DNA from: an uncultured Gemmiger sp.
GTDB lineage: Bacteria; Bacillota; Clostridia; Oscillospirales; Ruminococcaceae
Length of the DNA stretch: 14,635 nucleotides
Assembly: GCA_959018215.1 (NCBI GenBank)
Contig: CAUEKL010000037.1
Coordinates: 1 to 14,635 of the forward strand
Reading direction: 5' to 3'
In this document: in pieces, positions 1 to 6,834 of the stretch
How the letters are laid out: the number at the start of each line of letters is the position of its first letter
How positions within the stretch are numbered: the stretch's first letter is position 1
Notes under the pieces: generated by a model
Told to the model about the DNA's origin: nothing
The model's input: the letters and a program-made list of their open reading frames with translations, nothing else
The model's database searches: none
Program-made: the position numbers and the translations under genes

Positions 1-234
1 GTCCTGTCCTCCCGGGGCGGCATAATACTTTTTCACCACATGGGCCACCAGCCGCAGGTTGTGGCTGATGAGGGTATCCCGGGCGGCGGTGTCGCCGGAA
101 CGCAGGGCGGCAAAGGCAGCCTGCTCCCGGGCAGGGGAAAGGGGGCGGGGAAAACTGCCGCTCTCCAGATGCAGGGCCGCGTACCACAGATGCGCCGCAG
201 CGTTTTGCAGAAAAAGCCATAAGATCGAAAACAC
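1..234 (-). CDS. sigK: RNA polymerase sporulation sigma factor SigK-like, N-terminal part (runs off left edge)
   Basis: Translating from a GTG at 234-232 gives 78 open codons to the window edge. The start is set by GGGAGGTG a few bases upstream. A hydrophobic first 20 residues (VFSILWLFLQ...) is followed by SFPRPLSP (27-34), an acidic/Ala helix, and the region 1.2-2.1 signature NLRLVAHVVKKYY (59-71). That order (hydrophobic pro-like leader, SFP.PLS, GD..ARD.LI..NLRLVAH) matches sigma-K of Clostridia. Sigma-E normally reads LRLVVYIA at the equivalent place. In spore formers sigma-K is the late mother-cell sigma factor that directs RNA polymerase to coat and cortex genes. Regions 2.2 to 4 lie outside the window, so whether the gene is intact or interrupted by a skin-type element cannot be seen. 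The 78-codon fragment is only visible as an ORF open to the edge. Family confident; strict orthology less so. Confidence 0.83.
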   Translation of the reverse strand, partial: MFSILWLFLQNAAAHLWYAALHLESGSFPRPLSPAREQAAFAALRSGDTAARDTLISHNLRLVAHVVKKYYAAPGGQD

Positions 235-340
235 GGTCTCACCTCCCATTCAGGGCAGATGTATGCGGAAAAGCAGGAAAAAAGAAGGGGAAAATGAGCA
301 AAAGAAGAACAGCATGCCGCTTCCCCCGGGAAAAAGCGGA

Positions 341-369
341 TTGCCGGAATGCAGCAATCCTGGTATAAT
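341..369 (+). promoter_or_regulatory. Sigma-A type promoter of the SGNH esterase/rhodanese operon
   Basis: TTGCCG at 341-346 and TATAAT at 364-369 are separated by 17 nt, with a TG at 361-362 making an extended -10. Transcription would begin near 376, about 30 nt before the ATG at 406. Confidence 0.75.
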
Positions 370-405
370 GACGATACAACGAATATACGATCGGGGGGCG
401 GCAAC

Positions 406-942
406 ATGCAGGTGGTTTGCTACGGCGATTCCAATACCTACGGGTATGACCCGCGCTCCTGGCTGGGCGGGCGGTATGGCAAGGATTGCCGCTGGGTGGA
501 TCTGCTGGCCGGAAAAACCGGCTGGGATATCCGCAACCTGGGGGAGAACGGCCGCTGCATCCCCCGGGGCCCGGTTTCCGTTCCGGCGGGGACCGATCTG
601 TTCATCATCATGCTGGGCACCAATGACCTGCTGCAGGGCAGCTCCCCGGCAGAAACCGCCGCCCGGATGAAAACATTCCTGCAAAGTCTGCCTTTCCCGC
701 GGGAAAAAATCCTGCTGGTGGCCCCGCCGCCCATGACTTCGGGGGCGTGGGTGCCGGACGAAACCCTGCCGGATGCCTCCCGCACCCTGACCCGGGCGTA
801 CAAGGACCTGGCGGAGCAGCTGGGAATCCGGTTTGCCGACGGAGGAACCTGGGGCGTGACCCTGGCCTACGACGGGGTCCATTTTACCGGGCAGGGGCAT
901 AAGGCCTTTGCCGAAGGTTTGTATCAGGAGGTGATCCGATGA
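406..942 (+). CDS. SGNH/GDSL-family esterase (lysophospholipase L1-like)
   Basis: A 178-aa predicted hydrolase of the SGNH superfamily. The ATG at 406 is chosen over the in-frame ATG at 349 because a G-rich ribosome site lies just upstream and the -10 TATAAT falls inside the longer version. Block I is YGDSNTYG with nucleophile Ser9. A Gly-containing block II (NLGENGR) follows, then block III GTNDLL with the oxyanion Asn, and block V DGVHFTGQGH with catalytic Asp156 and His159. All four blocks are intact and the length is normal for single-domain members. No signal peptide is seen, so it is probably cytoplasmic. Members hydrolyse acyl esters, acyl-CoA or acetylated sugars; the GDSNTYGYDP start resembles arylesterase-type members, but the substrate cannot be read from sequence. 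The stop overlaps the next gene's start by 4 nt (ATGA), implying translational coupling to the rhodanese lipoprotein. Confidence 0.88.
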   Translation: MQVVCYGDSNTYGYDPRSWLGGRYGKDCRWVDLLAGKTGWDIRNLGENGRCIPRGPVSVPAGTDLFIIMLGTNDLLQGSSPAETAARMKTFLQSLPFPREKILLVAPPPMTSGAWVPDETLPDASRTLTRAYKDLAEQLGIRFADGGTWGVTLAYDGVHFTGQGHKAFAEGLYQEVIR

Positions 943-1325
943 AACCATGGCTGCTGTTGCTTGTGTCCCTTCTTCTGCTCGCCGGCTGCGGCGCCGCCCG
1001 GACTGGTGCAGAAAACGGCTACACACCGATCACCCAGGAAGAGGCCAAAGAGATGATGGATACCCGGGATGTCCTGATTCTGGATGTGCGGGAACAGGCG
1101 GAATATGACGGCGGACACATTCCCGGCGCCCTGCTGCTGCCGGTGGGGACCATCACCGAAGACACTGCGGCCGCCGTCATCCCGGAACAGGACACCACGG
1201 TTCTGGTGTACTGCCGCAGCGGCAACCGCAGCAAGACGGCCGCCCAGACGCTGGCGGAGCTGGGCTATACCGATGTCTATGAGTTCGGCGGTATTTCCAC
1301 CTGGCCGTATGAGGTGGAACAGTAA
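939..1325 (+). CDS. Rhodanese-domain lipoprotein
   Basis: A 128-aa protein with a lipoprotein signal (MKPW then a Leu-rich stretch, lipobox LAGC with Cys17). It should be lipidated and held on the outer face of the membrane. Residues about 28-126 form one rhodanese-like domain: LILDVRE (46-52), the GHIPGA motif (59-64) and the active-site loop CRSGNRS with catalytic Cys92, then a closing FGGISTW segment. Family members carry persulfide sulfur or act as thiol/redox proteins on the active-site Cys; the six-residue loop fits sulfurtransferase-type rhodaneses. The real sulfur donor and acceptor are unknown. It is the second gene of the operon with the SGNH esterase (ATGA overlap), and a hairpin 11 nt after the stop ends the unit. 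Confidence 0.9.
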   Translation: MKPWLLLLVSLLLLAGCGAARTGAENGYTPITQEEAKEMMDTRDVLILDVREQAEYDGGHIPGALLLPVGTITEDTAAAVIPEQDTTVLVYCRSGNRSKTAAQTLAELGYTDVYEFGGISTWPYEVEQ

Positions 1326-1336
1326 TATACACAGGA

Positions 1337-1379
1337 AAAGGCAGGGGCGCAGACCCAACGGGTCCGCGCCCCTGCCTTT
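1337..1379. terminator. Bidirectional intrinsic terminator between rhodanese gene and amrS
   Basis: A perfect 14-bp stem (1337-1350 with 1366-1379) is continued by an imperfect inner stem closing on an AAC loop. The arms end in AAA/TTT, giving short U-runs in either direction. It lies between two convergent genes that stop at 1325 (plus) and 1387 (minus). Confidence 0.85.
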
Positions 1380-1386
1380 GTCCGGC

Positions 1387-2211
1387 TCAGCAGTTGCCGG
1401 TATACACATATTGCAGCCTCTCCCGGGCCACTTCGGCCAGGCGGCAGACGGTGTCCACCGGCGTGGGCGGGCGGTCCTGCATCCGGTGCCGGGGGAAAAA
1501 ACGGGAAACATGCAGCGGAATCTCGGGGCTGACCGATGCCAGCCAGCCCGACAGCGCCCGCATCTCCTCTTCGCTGTCGTTTTCTCCGGGGACCACCAGG
1601 GTGGTGACCTCCACATGGCAAAGAGGCGCCGCCAGAGCAATGGACCGCTTGACCGTTTCCAGGTCGCCGCCCAACCGTCTGTACCAATCTTGAGAAAAGC
1701 CTTTCAGGTCGATGTTCACCCCGTCCAGCAGGGGCAGCAGCGCCCGCCAGGGGGCCTCCTCCAGGGTGCCGTTGGTCACCAGCACGTTGACCATCCCGGC
1801 CCGGTGCACCAGAGCGGCGCAGTCCCGCACATACTCGTAGCCCACCAGCGGCTCGTTGTAGGTGTAGGCCACCCCGATGTTGCCCTGCGCCCGCAGCCGC
1901 AGCGCCTGCTGCACCAGCTCTTCGGGGGAGAAGTCCCGGGTGTGGATTTCCGCGCCGGCGGCGGCAATCTCCGCGTTCTGGCAGAAGGGACAGCGCAGAT
2001 TGCAGCCGAAACTGCCCACCGACAGGATCCGGCTGCCGGGATGAAACCGGCGCAGGGGCTTTTTCTCGATGGGGTCCAGGGCCAGGGCGGTGAGCCTGCC
2101 GTAGTTCAGCAAAACGATTTGGCCGCCCCGGTTGGCCCGGGCCCGGCAGAGGCCGGTCCGGCCTTCCTCCAGGCGGCAATGGTGAAAACACAGGGAACAG
2201 GTCACACTCAT
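1387..2211 (-). CDS. amrS: AmmeMemoRadiSam system radical SAM enzyme (short form)
   Basis: A 274-aa radical SAM protein. An N-terminal cysteine cluster (Cys5, Cys8, Cys12, Cys22) is followed by NRGG, then DPIEKKPL (46-53), HPGSRILSVG and the [4Fe-4S] motif CNLRCPFC (Cys70, Cys74, Cys77). Further on come YTYNEP (116-121), IDLKGF and a C-terminal YVYTGNC. This order is typical of AmrS, the radical SAM member of the conserved AmmeMemoRadiSam trio, which is related in architecture to pyruvate formate-lyase activases. The reaction is not established. The protein ends right after YVYTGN, where the longer family members I know continue into a Cys-rich zinc-ribbon-like tail; this tail is absent and a terminator follows within 8 nt, so it does not look like a recent frameshift. 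The start overlaps the stop of the B-A fusion by 4 nt. Confidence 0.9.
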   Translation of the reverse strand: MSVTCSLCFHHCRLEEGRTGLCRARANRGGQIVLLNYGRLTALALDPIEKKPLRRFHPGSRILSVGSFGCNLRCPFCQNAEIAAAGAEIHTRDFSPEELVQQALRLRAQGNIGVAYTYNEPLVGYEYVRDCAALVHRAGMVNVLVTNGTLEEAPWRALLPLLDGVNIDLKGFSQDWYRRLGGDLETVKRSIALAAPLCHVEVTTLVVPGENDSEEEMRALSGWLASVSPEIPLHVSRFFPRHRMQDRPPTPVDTVCRLAEVARERLQYVYTGNC

Positions 2212-3530
2212 GGATGCCGCACCACCTTGAACCGCTGAAGGGTGTAGGGGTCATCCGCCCGGATGCCGCCCTTGCGCCGGGCAATGTCCAGCTGCTCTTC
2301 CACCGTGTCCACCCCGTCCAGGTCGGGCAGCAGCAATCCACGCTTGCGGCCACAGCTCACAATGACGCCGTAGGTCTTGGGGTCCAGTTGGGCCGGGGAG
2401 TCTATCGGCTCCGGCTTCCCCAGCACATCCACGCTGTATGCCAGCTCATCCAGTTCGGTGGCGTGCACCGGCGGGAACCGGGGGTCCCGGGTCCCGGCGG
2501 AAACCGCATTCTGTACGATCTCCCAGGCCAGGTTTTCCTCGGTGGGGGCAATAGTCCCGATGCACCCCCGCAGCCGTCCCTCCTTGTGCAGGGAGACAAA
2601 GGCCCCGGCCGCATGGTCGGTCAGTTCGTCGGGCAGGTTCTCCGGCAAGGTGTCCAGTACCAGCCCCTGGCGGAGATAGGTCTCCAGGGAAAGGCGGGCC
2701 AGCCGCACCCAGGGGTCCTCCCCGGCCCGGCCGGTGACCGGGAAGAGCGCCACCGCGTACCCCACCCCGAAGGTGGCTTCATGGCTGAGCAGCCGGGGCT
2801 GTACCGCCAGCCCGTCCAGTGCCCCCGCCATGAGCTGGAAGGAGCGCAGGCCGCATTCCGCCGCCCGCTCGCAGAGGGACGGGTCCATGGTGAGAAATTC
2901 CAGGAAATTTCCCGAAGCCATGGTCCGGGTCACGGCCTCGTCAAAGGCAGGGCCTTCGGGGGCAAAGCCGTAGGGGCCCTCCGGCTTGAGCTTGTGGGAA
3001 AGGTCCCCGCTGGCCACAAAGACGGCCCGGCGGCCCAGGGCCTCCACCGCTTCGGCCACGCACTGCCCCAGCCGGTAATGGTCCAGAGCCGAAAACCCGG
3101 ACAGGCCCATCCGCACAATGGGACAGGTCACCCCTGCCTTGCGCAGAAAGTACAGCGGGATCAGCACCCCGTGGTCCAGGCTGGGGTCCCGCTGCCCCAG
3201 GGTCCCGGCCTGCAGGCCTGCCGTTTGGGCCCGGCGGATGATCTCCTCCCGCACCGGGGTATCGTACCCCACCTCCAAGCGCACCTGGGGCGCCCCGAAT
3301 GCCCCCATGGAGCCCACGGCCCCGCTGCCCGGGGCGATGTGGAAGTAATCCCCGTACAGCACGGTATGGGGAGAGGCTATAATGAGCAGCTCGGGGTTCC
3401 ACCGGGCCACTTCCCCGGCGGCTTCGGCCATGGCATGGCCGGTGGCGGAAATTTCCCGCTCCCGGCCTTTGCCTACTTCTGGCAGCAGCACAGGCGGATG
3501 GGGAAACACAACAGCACCAAGCATCGGCAT
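2208..3530 (-). CDS. amrBA: AmmeMemoRadiSam system B-A fusion (LigB/Memo-like dioxygenase fold + AMMECR1)
   Basis: A 440-aa two-domain protein. Residues 1 to about 266 belong to the class III extradiol dioxygenase/Memo superfamily: FPHPPVLLPE (His11), ASPHTVLYGD (His55), LDHGVLIPLYF (His120), SGDLSHK (Asp176, His179) and LSHEATFGVGY (Glu251). The His11/His55/Glu251 set could be the metal site of LigB-type enzymes. Residues about 272-440 are an AMMECR1 domain, with its signature LRGCIGT at 320-326 followed by ENAV-like helices and the SVDVL/CGRKRGLLLP strands. In many genomes these are separate proteins A and B; here they are one chain and the radical SAM gene follows with a 4-nt overlap. The start uses AAGGAG about 10 nt upstream. 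An in-frame second Met lies two codons later. The biochemical role of the system is undetermined. Confidence 0.9.
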   Translation of the reverse strand: MPMLGAVVFPHPPVLLPEVGKGREREISATGHAMAEAAGEVARWNPELLIIASPHTVLYGDYFHIAPGSGAVGSMGAFGAPQVRLEVGYDTPVREEIIRRAQTAGLQAGTLGQRDPSLDHGVLIPLYFLRKAGVTCPIVRMGLSGFSALDHYRLGQCVAEAVEALGRRAVFVASGDLSHKLKPEGPYGFAPEGPAFDEAVTRTMASGNFLEFLTMDPSLCERAAECGLRSFQLMAGALDGLAVQPRLLSHEATFGVGYAVALFPVTGRAGEDPWVRLARLSLETYLRQGLVLDTLPENLPDELTDHAAGAFVSLHKEGRLRGCIGTIAPTEENLAWEIVQNAVSAGTRDPRFPPVHATELDELAYSVDVLGKPEPIDSPAQLDPKTYGVIVSCGRKRGLLLPDLDGVDTVEEQLDIARRKGGIRADDPYTLQRFKVVRHP

Positions 3531-3579
3531 ATGAGGTCCACTCCTTTCCGGCGATGCAATGAATGTTTGGTGGTGAAAC

Positions 3580-4071
3580 TCAGTCCAGCTCCACCAGATC
3601 CACAGGATTGCCGTGTTCCCGCAGCACCGCCACCAGGTCCTCGGCTTTCAGCCAGACGGTGGCGGTGTTGTCGTTGGGGTGTACCCCGATCAGGCCGGAG
3701 CCCTGCCAGAAATCCCGGTCGATGTAAAAGTGCACCCGGCATTCGGCGTCGTTGAGCAGGCCGAAGGGGGTCACGGCGCCGGGAATCAGGCCCAGAATGT
3801 CCTGCAATTCCTCCGGGGAGGCAAAGGTCAGGGGCTTTGTGCCTTGTTTGCGGCGGAAATCCTTCAGGTTCACCCGCTTGTCTCCCCGTACGGTGATGAG
3901 GAAATAGCTGCGCCGTTTGTCGTCCCGCACAAACAGGTTCTTGGCATCCCGGTCGGGGTAGGGCAGCTGTACCCGGGCCAGCTCCTCCATGTTGTAGACG
4001 GCGGGGTGCTCAGTGATTTCGTGTTCGATCTGTTTGGCGTCCAGAAACGCATATACTTCCTGTTTGTTCAT
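3580..4071 (-). CDS. Prolyl-tRNA editing (YbaK/ProXp-type) aminoacyl-tRNA deacylase
   Basis: A 163-aa single-domain protein of the YbaK/INS family, closest in pattern to PrdX/ProXp-ala. Seen are KNLFVRD (44-50, Lys44 where the conserved active-site Lys is expected), YFLITVRGDKRVNLK, the LGLIPGAVTPFGLLND block and HPNDNTATVWL near the end. Family members are free-standing trans-editing enzymes that hydrolyse wrongly charged tRNA, for example Ala-tRNA(Pro). Amino acid specificity cannot be read with certainty here. The start at 4071 has AGGAG 8 nt upstream. It is the first gene of a minus-strand operon: amrBA begins 49 nt downstream without an obvious terminator between. Confidence 0.88.
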   Translation of the reverse strand: MNKQEVYAFLDAKQIEHEITEHPAVYNMEELARVQLPYPDRDAKNLFVRDDKRRSYFLITVRGDKRVNLKDFRRKQGTKPLTFASPEELQDILGLIPGAVTPFGLLNDAECRVHFYIDRDFWQGSGLIGVHPNDNTATVWLKAEDLVAVLREHGNPVDLVELD

Positions 4072-4181
4072 GAAATATCTCCTGTCAGCCTGTGGGGGAT
4101 GCCGCGGTCCGGCGGTTTGGGTCGGGCGGCTGTTTCCCTGCGGGCAATGTTTTTCCGGCCTTGGTATGGTGATTTTCTTTT

Positions 4182-4210
4182 ATTGTAGCGCATCCCGCCG
4201 GGGGGAACAA
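4182..4210 (-). promoter_or_regulatory. Predicted promoter of the deacylase-amrBA-amrS operon
   Basis: On the minus strand TTGTTC (4210-4205), 17 nt, then TACAAT (4187-4182). It is the only good sigma-A match upstream of the deacylase start and leaves a leader of about 105 nt. Confidence 0.55.
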
Positions 4211-4230
4211 GTGCCGGACCGGCATGCCAC

Positions 4231-4274
4231 AAAAAACAAATCGGCCCCGCCGGCAGAAACACCGGCGGGGCCGA
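4231..4274 (-). terminator. Intrinsic terminator of oleate hydratase gene
   Basis: A 13-14-bp GC-rich stem (4241-4253 with 4262-4274) with an 8-nt loop is followed on the minus strand by a T-rich tract (GATTTGTTTTTTG). It lies 25 nt past the ohyA stop. Confidence 0.9.
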
Positions 4275-4299
4275 ATCTTACGGGGAGGACACCCGGAAC

Positions 4300-6108
4300 T
4301 TATCTGGTTTTGGGGAACTGGGGATTCAGCACCGACTTTTTCAGCGCCACACTCCGGTCCTTGCCCTGGTACATGATGTAGTAGGGCGGGATGCTGTTGA
4401 TCTTGTCCAGCAGCTGGTGCTTCATCTCGTTGATCTTCAGCGGGTTGATCTTGGGCAGGTCCTTCTCGGTGACAGGACCCTCAATGCCCGCAAACTTCTT
4501 CATCCGCTCCAGGAAGTAGCGCATGTCGTACTCGGCGGGGTAGACCTCGATGAGCTCCTTCTCCAGCCCGGTGAGCTGGTACACCGCCTGCAGCGGGGTG
4601 TGCACCGAGGTCTCGATGGTGAACACCACGTCCCCGGGAATCTCCACGAACTGACCCATGAAAGCCAGGTTGGTGCAGCCTTCGGGCACCACACGGGGGC
4701 GGTCGGTACCGGTGCGGGGCATGAACTGGCTGGTGATGTAGGGCATCATGCAGGTGGAAATGTGGGCATGGGCCAGCACTTCCCCCTTGATGTCCAGCAT
4801 GTTGAAATGGTACAGGATCTCCAGCAGGATCTCCTCGCCGGTGCACTCGGCCATGGGCTTCCTGATATAGTCGCCCGGGCGCTCGCCGAACAGCCCGTCG
4901 CCCCACAGTACGTCCTCGTTGTTGGCCCGCTGGTTGGGGAAGTAGTCCCGGTCATACAGCATCAGGCTGATCTCCCAGCCGGAATCCTTCACCGTGATGA
5001 TGCCGCCGGTACCGCTGGGGCTGCCGCTCATCCGCTCCAGACGCTGGAAGAATTCGGGATAGTCCTTGACGGTGATGAAGTAGCTCATCCACTTGGTCTG
5101 GTCGATCTGGCCCAGGAACTTTTCGGGGTGGCCGAACTTTTCGTTGCGCTTGGCCAGGTTGCACCAGATGTTGAACAGGCCCAGGTCCTCGGTGTCACGG
5201 ACCGTCTCGGCAATGTGGGTGTTGTCGCCGAACCGGGCGTTGGTCATCAGGGAACCGCTGGTCACGAACACATAGTCCTTGGCGTCCACGGGCAGGACCG
5301 TGTCCTTGCCGTCCAGCTTGGCCTTGATGCCGTACACGGTGTTGCAGGCATCGTCCATCTCCAGGTCGTAGACGGCACAGCCGTACTGGAAGCGGACACC
5401 CTTGTCCTGCAGCCAGACCATGATGGGCCTGATGATGGAATCGTACTCATTGCGCTTGGTGTGCAGGATGCCTTCCAGGTAGTCGATGCGGTTGGCCAGG
5501 CCGAAACGGGCCAGATACCGCTTGGCTTCCAGGGCGCTGTGGTAGGGCTTGAAGGCCAGCATGGGATGGAAGCACCACCACATGGCAGACTCAAAGAAGG
5601 GACTGTTTTTGCCGAAGTACTCCTCAATGGTCATATTCTCCAGCTTTTCTTCCGGCTCGGTCAGGAAGGTCTGCAGCCGGGCAGCGGTGGCGGGGTCCAT
5701 GCGGTAGTCATGCACATCCTCCCAGATGTTGCCCTGCTTGACCAGGCAGCGGCATTCGGAGTGGATGGCGGATTCCCGGTTCACGTCCACCGTCTCGTCC
5801 AGCACGCTGCGGCCCGGGGTGTCCAGCGAAGGAATCTTGCTGCACAGGTACCACAGACATTCCATGTAGGGTTCGAGTTCCCGCTCGCCGGGGCAGATGT
5901 AGGCGCCCTCGGTGCCCACGATGCCGCAGCAGCCGCCCATATCCCGGCGCTTTTCATAGATGGTGATATTCTCGCCGGGCATGCCTGCGTCGTCGATCAG
6001 AAAGACCGCGGCGGCCAGACCGGCGATGCCGCCGCCCACAATGTGGGCTTTGCGCTGCTCGATACCCTGGGGCTTGTTGGGACGATAAAAAGTGCTGTAG
6101 ATATTCAT
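4300..6108 (-). CDS. ohyA: Oleate hydratase (FAD-dependent fatty acid hydratase, MCRA family)
   Basis: A 602-aa protein of the myosin-cross-reactive-antigen family, whose characterised members add water to the cis-9 double bond of oleate or linoleate to give 10-hydroxy fatty acids, using bound FAD. The dinucleotide motif GGGIAG is at 25-30 and the following strand ends in IYEKRRDMGGC (50-60). ICPGERELEPYMECLW (71-86) corresponds to the family segment that holds the catalytic Glu. Length is normal (family about 560-650). The ATG at 6108 is chosen because AAAGGAG sits 7 nt upstream; a longer in-frame ATG at 6153 lies upstream of that site and inside the repeat region. It is monocistronic, closed by a terminator, and divergent from a TetR-type regulator likely to control it. 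In gut bacteria such enzymes detoxify dietary unsaturated fatty acids; that role here is inference. Confidence 0.95.
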   Translation of the reverse strand: MNIYSTFYRPNKPQGIEQRKAHIVGGGIAGLAAAVFLIDDAGMPGENITIYEKRRDMGGCCGIVGTEGAYICPGERELEPYMECLWYLCSKIPSLDTPGRSVLDETVDVNRESAIHSECRCLVKQGNIWEDVHDYRMDPATAARLQTFLTEPEEKLENMTIEEYFGKNSPFFESAMWWCFHPMLAFKPYHSALEAKRYLARFGLANRIDYLEGILHTKRNEYDSIIRPIMVWLQDKGVRFQYGCAVYDLEMDDACNTVYGIKAKLDGKDTVLPVDAKDYVFVTSGSLMTNARFGDNTHIAETVRDTEDLGLFNIWCNLAKRNEKFGHPEKFLGQIDQTKWMSYFITVKDYPEFFQRLERMSGSPSGTGGIITVKDSGWEISLMLYDRDYFPNQRANNEDVLWGDGLFGERPGDYIRKPMAECTGEEILLEILYHFNMLDIKGEVLAHAHISTCMMPYITSQFMPRTGTDRPRVVPEGCTNLAFMGQFVEIPGDVVFTIETSVHTPLQAVYQLTGLEKELIEVYPAEYDMRYFLERMKKFAGIEGPVTEKDLPKINPLKINEMKHQLLDKINSIPPYYIMYQGKDRSVALKKSVLNPQFPKTR

Positions 6109-6146
6109 ACTGGATCTCCTTTCAGAAACGTACAGTAGATAGATAA

Positions 6147-6175
6147 TTGACATCCGTACTGTTATCTATTATAAT
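6147..6175 (+). promoter_or_regulatory. Consensus promoter of the TetR-type regulator gene
   Basis: TTGACA at 6147-6152 and TATAAT at 6170-6175 with a 17-nt spacer: a perfect sigma-A consensus. The predicted start near 6182 leaves a leader of about 86 nt before the ATG at 6268, crossing the third CGTACWGT copy. Confidence 0.75.
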
Positions 6176-6195
6176 CGTGTTCGGATATTTGACAA
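6168..6195 (-). promoter_or_regulatory. Promoter of oleate hydratase gene
   Basis: On the minus strand TTGTCA (6195-6190), 16 nt, then TATAAT (6173-6168). Four of the six -10 bases are shared with the opposing tetR promoter -10 (6170-6175). Predicted start near 6161, about 53 nt before the ohyA ATG. Confidence 0.7.
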
Positions 6196-6267
6196 CGTAC
6201 AGTTTATTTACAATTGTTAATTATCTTTCAGATATACGAAAACTGTTTCCGAACGGAGGAAAAAACC

Positions 6268-6834
6268 ATGGAAGAAAAGGTTGATCTGCGCATCCAAAAG
6301 ACCCACCGGGCCCTGCTGGGAGCACTGCGGGAGCTTTTGAGTGAAAAAAGCTTTGATGAAATTTCGGTCAGTGAGCTGTGCGACCGGGCCCAGACCCGCC
6401 GCGCCACCTTTTATAAGCATTTTGGTGACAAGACCGAACTGCTGGCCTATATGATCCAGGAACTGCAGCGGGAGTACAACGCCCGCACCGAAGCGACTGC
6501 CGACGGCACGGACCCCGCTGCGGGACTGACCCGGATCTTTTGTTACATGCTGGATTTCCTGGATGAAAACCGGGGCATGGTGCGCACGATTTTGAACAGC
6601 AACGGGAAAAACGTGGTACTGGACGTGTTGGGCGAGCAGCTGGAACGGGACCTGAAAAATCACCTGCGCTCGGCGGTGCAGTCCGGTGCCGAACCGGGCC
6701 CGGACCCGGAATTTCTGGCCGCGCTGTACAGCGGCGGGGTCATCCATGTTGCCCAATGGTGGCTGACCAAAGGCAGCCGGATGAGCAAGGAGCAGGTGGT
6801 GCAGCAGTTTTCCATGTTGGTACAGCGGCTGTAA
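6268..6834 (+). CDS. TetR/AcrR-family transcriptional regulator, likely controls ohyA
   Basis: A 188-aa regulator. Residues about 7-58 are the TetR DNA-binding domain: helix 1 THRALLGALRELLSEKSF, then ISVSELCDRAQTRRATFYKHFGDKTELL with the recognition helix around 43-52. The rest is an all-helical ligand/dimer domain of the type common in small Firmicute TetR proteins (TetR_C_7-like); the final part WWLTKGSRMSKEQVVQQF is typical. The ATG at 6268 has GGAGG 8 nt upstream; an in-frame ATG at 6214 has none and is rejected. Divergent arrangement with oleate hydratase and the repeats in the shared promoter suggest it represses ohyA and itself and responds to a fatty acid or acyl-CoA. The ligand is inference. 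Confidence 0.92.
   Translation: MEEKVDLRIQKTHRALLGALRELLSEKSFDEISVSELCDRAQTRRATFYKHFGDKTELLAYMIQELQREYNARTEATADGTDPAAGLTRIFCYMLDFLDENRGMVRTILNSNGKNVVLDVLGEQLERDLKNHLRSAVQSGAEPGPDPEFLAALYSGGVIHVAQWWLTKGSRMSKEQVVQQFSMLVQRL

Larger units (their letters stand above)
6127..6203. repeat. Three CGTACWGT repeats in the ohyA-tetR control region (candidate operators)
   Basis: CGTACAGT at 6129-6136, CGTACTGT at 6155-6162 and CGTACAGT at 6196-6203. The first and third copies share 10 identical bases (AACGTACAGT). An 8-bp inverted repeat ATAGATAA (6139-6146) / TTATCTAT (6162-6169) lies between them. These flank and overlap both predicted promoters, as expected of binding sites for the adjacent TetR-type protein. 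Confidence 0.55.

Noticed and set aside
235..330. A sigma-E type promoter for the sigK-like gene
   Set aside because: A CATACA-like -10 is present on the minus strand near 258, but no matching -35 lies at the correct distance.
2214..3755. Long plus-strand frame antisense to the B-A fusion gene
   Set aside because: Gly/Pro/His-rich shadow with no start signal; the opposite strand carries conserved LigB-like and AMMECR1 motifs.
4417..6138. Long plus-strand frame antisense to ohyA
   Set aside because: The minus-strand product is a clear oleate hydratase; the antisense frame has no recognisable motif.
6109..6153. The upstream in-frame ATG at 6153 as the ohyA start
   Set aside because: The extra 15 codons span the repeat region and the AAAGGAG site belongs to the ATG at 6108.
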